7,561 nucleotides of DNA from CAZXCQ01 sp964639275 (GTDB lineage: Bacteria; Desulfobacterota; DSM-4660; Desulfatiglandales; Desulfatiglandaceae). The stretch spans positions 1 to 7,561 of the forward strand of contig CAZXCQ010000299.1 in assembly GCA_964639275.1 (NCBI GenBank). Reading direction: 5' to 3'. This document shows, one piece after another, positions 4,796-7,561 of the stretch. The notes beneath the pieces are model-generated. The model was not told where the DNA came from and ran no database searches. It worked only from the letters and a program-made list of their open reading frames with translations. The number at the start of each line of letters is the position of its first letter. The stretch's first letter is position 1. Both the position numbers and the translations under genes were made by a program.

Positions 4796-6733
4796 ATGTC
4801 AAATTTACTGGACGGTCAAAAGGGAGATCAGCGTCTGTTCATGGGGAACGAGGCGATCGCCAGGGGGGCACTGGAGGCCGGGGTCAGCGTGGTGGCCGGA
4901 TACCCCGGGACCCCATCTTCCGAGATTATCGAGAGCCTGGCCGAGGTCTCACATGAAAGGCACCTTTACGTGGAATGGTCCACAAACGAAAAGCTGGCCA
5001 TTGAGGTGACAGCCGCGGCCTCTTTTGCGGGACTCAGGGCGCTTTGCGCCATGAAGCAAAACGGCGTCAACGTGGCCTCTGACTTTCTCCTTCACCTCGC
5101 CCTGTCGGGCACAAGAGCCGGAATGGTCCTCGTGCCCTGTGATGACCCCGCGGCCCTGTCCAGCGGGAACGAAGGAGAATCCCGTCATTTTGCCAGACTC
5201 GTGGAGATCCCCCTCCTCGAACCGGGAGACTTTCAGGAGGCAAAAGAGATGATCAAATGGGCCTTTGAGCTCTCAGAGGAAATCCGAAATATCGTCATGG
5301 TCCGCAGCGTCACCAGGCTGTCCCACGCCAGCGGGAATGTCGTTCTGGGGGAGCTTCCCCGGACCGAGGCCCGGGCCTTTTTCAAATACGACGGCCCAGC
5401 CATGGACCCCATGGAAGGTATTGTCGTCACCCTCCCGGTAGCGTACCGGCACGGGCTTCAGCAGGAGAAGCTAAAAAAGGCCGAGACCCTTTTCGAAGAG
5501 AGTCGGTTCAATACCTATGTGGGACCCGAATCCCCTGAGTTGCTCTTGATTACCAGCAGCGCCTGTTATCTTTACAGTCGGGAGGCCATACAGATTCTGG
5601 GTGTGGAAGACCGGGTCGGCCTTTTGAAACTGGGAACCACCTGGCCCCTTCCTCGCATCCTCATGGAAAAGCACATGGCGAGGACAGAAAAGATCCTCAT
5701 CGTGGAAGAAGTCATTCCGTTCATGGAGGAGAACGTCAAGATCCTTGCGGCTGAGCTGGCACTCAGGATCGGGACAAAGACCTTTTACGGCAAAAGGGAC
5801 GGCGCCATTCCTTCGGTCGGGGAATTGAACCCGAGTGCGGTAATCGCGGCCCTTTCAAAGATCCTGGGAATCGCTTATCAGGAAACACCCGAGGATTACG
5901 CAAGGAGGTCCCGTGAGCTGGCCTCTATTGGGGCGCCCAACCGGGAAATGACCTTTTGTCCGGGATGTCCCCACCGGGCCTCTTTCTGGTCCATCCACAA
6001 CGCCCTGGAGATGGACAACCGAAAGGGGTTTGTCTGTGGAGATATCGGTTGCTATTCCCTGGCCATCCTCCCCACCGGCTTTAACACCACCAAGATCCAG
6101 CATGCCATGGGAGCGGGGATGGGCGTGGCCAGCGGTTTCGGGAAACTGGGGATGTTTGGAATGGACCAGCCGGTGCTGGCGGCCTCGGGGGACTCCACCT
6201 TTTTTCACGCGGTGCTGCCGGCCATGGTCAACGCGGTGCACCACAAGTCCGACATCACCCTGGTGGTGTTGGACAACAGCGGCACCGCCATGACCGGTTT
6301 TCAGCCCCACCCGGGACTCCCCGTGGATGCGGCCGGAAACCCGGTCCTCGGAATCGACGTGGCGCGGGTCTGTGAGGCCATGGGGGCCAAGGTATGCATC
6401 TGCGACCCCTTTGACCTGGAAGATACCCAGAGGACCCTCTTTGATCTCCTCGAAGACAAAGACGGGGTAAAGGTCCTGGTATTGAGGAAGCCGTGCGCCC
6501 TGAGCCCGGAGAGAAAGGGGAAAAAAGATTACATGATGGCCGTTGATACAGCGGTCTGTCTGGGTGAAAACTGCGGATGCAATCGCTTTTGCACACGGAT
6601 CTTTAAATGCCCGGGGCTTATCTGGGACGGGGAAAAGGGTATGGCCCAGATCGATGAAGTGATTTGTGCGGGTTGCGGCGTGTGCGCATCCATCTGCCCC
6701 GCCGGGGCCATTCAAAAAAAGGAGGCGGCATAA
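4796..6733 (+). CDS. iorA: Indolepyruvate:ferredoxin oxidoreductase, alpha subunit
   Basis: This 645-aa large subunit contains the thiamine-diphosphate active site. With IorB it oxidatively decarboxylates aryl-pyruvates (from Trp, Phe, Tyr) to aryl-acetyl-CoA, reducing ferredoxin. The pyrimidine-binding half is N-terminal (GNEAIARGALEAGV at 17-30, YPGTPSSE at 36-43, EWSTNEK at 60-66, CAMKQNGVNVASD at 84-96). A middle domain follows. The pyrophosphate-binding half has CPGCPH at 388-393, GDIGCYS near 410-416, and the TPP/Mg motif GDS (465-467) through N494 in the context DNSGTAMTG. The C-terminal dicluster domain has a canonical C624-x2-C627-x2-C630-x3-C634-P. The first cluster region is unusual: C588, C593-x-C595-x3-C599-x5-C605. 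GGGAGG at 4786-4791 precedes the ATG by 4 nt. Length is close to the usual 600-650. The iorA call is firm; exact substrate preference is not visible. Confidence 0.95.
   Translation: MSNLLDGQKGDQRLFMGNEAIARGALEAGVSVVAGYPGTPSSEIIESLAEVSHERHLYVEWSTNEKLAIEVTAAASFAGLRALCAMKQNGVNVASDFLLHLALSGTRAGMVLVPCDDPAALSSGNEGESRHFARLVEIPLLEPGDFQEAKEMIKWAFELSEEIRNIVMVRSVTRLSHASGNVVLGELPRTEARAFFKYDGPAMDPMEGIVVTLPVAYRHGLQQEKLKKAETLFEESRFNTYVGPESPELLLITSSACYLYSREAIQILGVEDRVGLLKLGTTWPLPRILMEKHMARTEKILIVEEVIPFMEENVKILAAELALRIGTKTFYGKRDGAIPSVGELNPSAVIAALSKILGIAYQETPEDYARRSRELASIGAPNREMTFCPGCPHRASFWSIHNALEMDNRKGFVCGDIGCYSLAILPTGFNTTKIQHAMGAGMGVASGFGKLGMFGMDQPVLAASGDSTFFHAVLPAMVNAVHHKSDITLVVLDNSGTAMTGFQPHPGLPVDAAGNPVLGIDVARVCEAMGAKVCICDPFDLEDTQRTLFDLLEDKDGVKVLVLRKPCALSPERKGKKDYMMAVDTAVCLGENCGCNRFCTRIFKCPGLIWDGEKGMAQIDEVICAGCGVCASICPAGAIQKKEAA
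6720..6725 (+). promoter_or_regulatory. Shine-Dalgarno for iorB inside the end of iorA
   Basis: AGGAGG lies in the last codons of iorA and directly follows a run of seven A (6714-6720). It is 12 nt from the iorB ATG at 6738, longer than usual, and the iorA stop lies between. This fits coupled translation of the two subunits. The site supports 6738 over the in-frame GTG at 6666, which has no matching evidence and would add residues unlike the family. Confidence 0.55.
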
Positions 6734-6737
6734 GATC

Positions 6738-7358
6738 ATGGGACAGATACCCCTATCATCGGATCCTTTTAATCTGATCATCACGGGTGTGGGGGGGCAG
6801 GGAAACGTCCTGGCCTCCCGGATTGTGGGCAATATGCTTCTTCAAAGGGGTCTCAATATTACCATCGGGGAGACATTTGGGGCCTCCCAGAGGGGAGGCT
6901 CTGTCATGAGTCACCTGCGGATCTCCGCCGAGTCTGCATTTTCCCCGCAGATTCCGAGGGGCATGGCCCATATGGTAGTATCCTTAGAACCCACCGAGGC
7001 CATAAGGGTCTTGAGGGATTACGGGAATCCCGAAGTGAGCGTCATCTGCAACATGCGACCCATCCATTCGGTGGGCGTCATCTGCGGCGAGCTCGAATAC
7101 CCGTCTCAGGGGGACCTGGAGAAATGGATCCGGGAACTCTCTTGCAGGGCCTGGTTTGTCAATGCCACCGATGCGGCCATGAAGCTGGGAAATCCGATCT
7201 TTGGCAACGTCATGCTGGTGGGGGCCCTCACTGCAACCCGGGTGCTTCCCTTAGATCGCGAGGGCTTTGAAACGGTGATCTCCAGGACCATGCCCGCTGC
7301 AAGGGTGGAGGTAAATCTGAACGCCTTTGAGCAGGGACGCGCCATGATCGGCAACTGA
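6738..7358 (+). CDS. iorB: Indolepyruvate:ferredoxin oxidoreductase, beta subunit
   Basis: This 206-aa small subunit belongs to the pyruvate ferredoxin oxidoreductase gamma-domain family and pairs with IorA to complete the aryl-pyruvate oxidoreductase, contributing to the CoA-dependent half-reaction. The N-terminal signature FNLIITGVGGQGN (11-23) is the family's glycine-rich loop, followed by ETFGASQRGGSVMSHLRI (45-62), SLEPTEAIR (82-90) and FGNVMLVGAL (155-164). The start at 6738 is 4 bp after the iorA stop and gives a normal N-terminus and length. Starting at the upstream in-frame GTG (6666) would add 24 arginine- and lysine-rich residues translated from the iorA ferredoxin region and is unlikely. 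No cysteine cluster is present, as expected for IorB. The gene ends the operon, and a GC-rich hairpin follows 12 nt later. Confidence 0.94.
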   Translation: MGQIPLSSDPFNLIITGVGGQGNVLASRIVGNMLLQRGLNITIGETFGASQRGGSVMSHLRISAESAFSPQIPRGMAHMVVSLEPTEAIRVLRDYGNPEVSVICNMRPIHSVGVICGELEYPSQGDLEKWIRELSCRAWFVNATDAAMKLGNPIFGNVMLVGALTATRVLPLDREGFETVISRTMPAARVEVNLNAFEQGRAMIGN

Positions 7359-7362
7359 GGCA

Positions 7363-7384
7363 GCAATTGCCCCCCGCAGGGGGG
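7363..7384 (+). terminator. GC-rich hairpin after iorB, possible operon end
   Basis: A palindrome GCAATTGC (7363-7370) runs directly into CCCCCC (7370-7375), GCA loop, GGGGGG (7379-7384). The 6-bp all-GC stem lies 12 nt beyond the iorB TGA, where a terminator is expected. The G-run continues and could also pair with CCCC further on. No T-run follows, so true intrinsic termination is uncertain. Confidence 0.4.
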
Positions 7385-7444
7385 GGCCGCCCCATTGATA
7401 GGGATGCCAGAAGAAGGGAAGGGCGATCAGGGTCAAAGGGAGAC

Positions 7445-7473
7445 TTGACATATAAAGGACGGAGAGATATATG
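7445..7473 (+). promoter_or_regulatory. Sigma70-like promoter at the right end of the window
   Basis: A perfect TTGACA (7445-7450) is followed after exactly 17 nt by TATATG (7468-7473, 4/6 to consensus). Transcription would begin near 7480 and read out of the window, so the gene it serves is not visible. It marks the likely boundary between the iorAB operon and the next unit. Confidence 0.4.
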
Positions 7474-7561
7474 GCCCGCAATGGAAACCGCCGGTTCTCC
7501 CAATTCTGGCTGCGCAGTTAGGTTTCAGACGTCAGAAGGTCTCTGCCTGCCGGAAGTGCCG

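Noticed and set aside
6666..6737. Extended iorB start at GTG 6666
   Set aside because: The extra 24 residues come from the iorA ferredoxin region read out of frame, do not resemble IorB N-termini, and ATG 6738 follows the iorA stop directly.
5855..6832. Long minus-strand open frame (325 codons) opposite iorA and iorB
   Set aside because: It is antisense to the TPP-binding and ferredoxin domains of iorA; composition is rich in His, Gly and Pro with no recognisable domain.
7473..7521. Mini open frame (about 16 codons) from ATG 7471 near the window end
   Set aside because: A GGAGAG-like sequence precedes it, but the peptide is too short to support and the ATG overlaps the promoter-like -10.

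Overview
The window looks like chromosomal DNA of an anaerobic bacterium, most likely a Desulfobacterota (former Deltaproteobacteria) sulfate reducer or syntroph. This rests on moderately high GC, the oxygen-sensitive Fe-S enzymes, the pairing of an FrhB-type flavo-iron-sulfur protein with an indolepyruvate:ferredoxin oxidoreductase, and large intergenic gaps with palindromic repeats. The taxonomic call is inference; no rRNA or marker gene is present.

Layout. 1-158 is non-coding and holds a perfect 10-bp inverted repeat. 159-1139 (minus strand) is an SPL-like radical SAM protein. 1140-1837 is an unusually long gap of about 700 bp. It carries a four-unit inverted repeat array (1322-1421), an AT-rich stretch with a promoter-like pair (1458-1486), and a structured region with no recognisable gene (about 1495-1760). 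1838-2452 is a LysE/RhtB-type amino-acid exporter with a TTG start, followed by a perfect GAGA-loop hairpin. 2453-2842 is non-coding and contains the probable promoter and operator of the next gene.

2843-7358 is one coherent same-strand block: an IclR-family regulator, an FrhB/FdhB-like iron-sulfur protein, iorA and iorB. Gaps within the block are 31, 14 and 4 bp, and each enzyme gene has a Shine-Dalgarno sequence, so it reads as an operon. IorA and IorB together form the thiamine-diphosphate enzyme that oxidatively decarboxylates aryl-pyruvates (transaminated Trp, Phe, Tyr) to aryl-acetyl-CoA while reducing ferredoxin. The FrhB-like protein is well placed to pass those electrons onward, or to supply them for the reverse reaction. 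The IclR protein probably senses an aromatic or organic acid and binds a palindrome just ahead of its own start codon.

7359-7561 holds a GC-rich hairpin after iorB and a good sigma70-like promoter (7445-7473) that would serve a gene beyond the window.

The most interesting element is the regulator plus FrhB-like plus IorAB module, a candidate substrate-controlled aromatic keto-acid redox unit with a dedicated electron carrier. The individual families are all known. Whether this combination has been characterised cannot be judged from the sequence alone.
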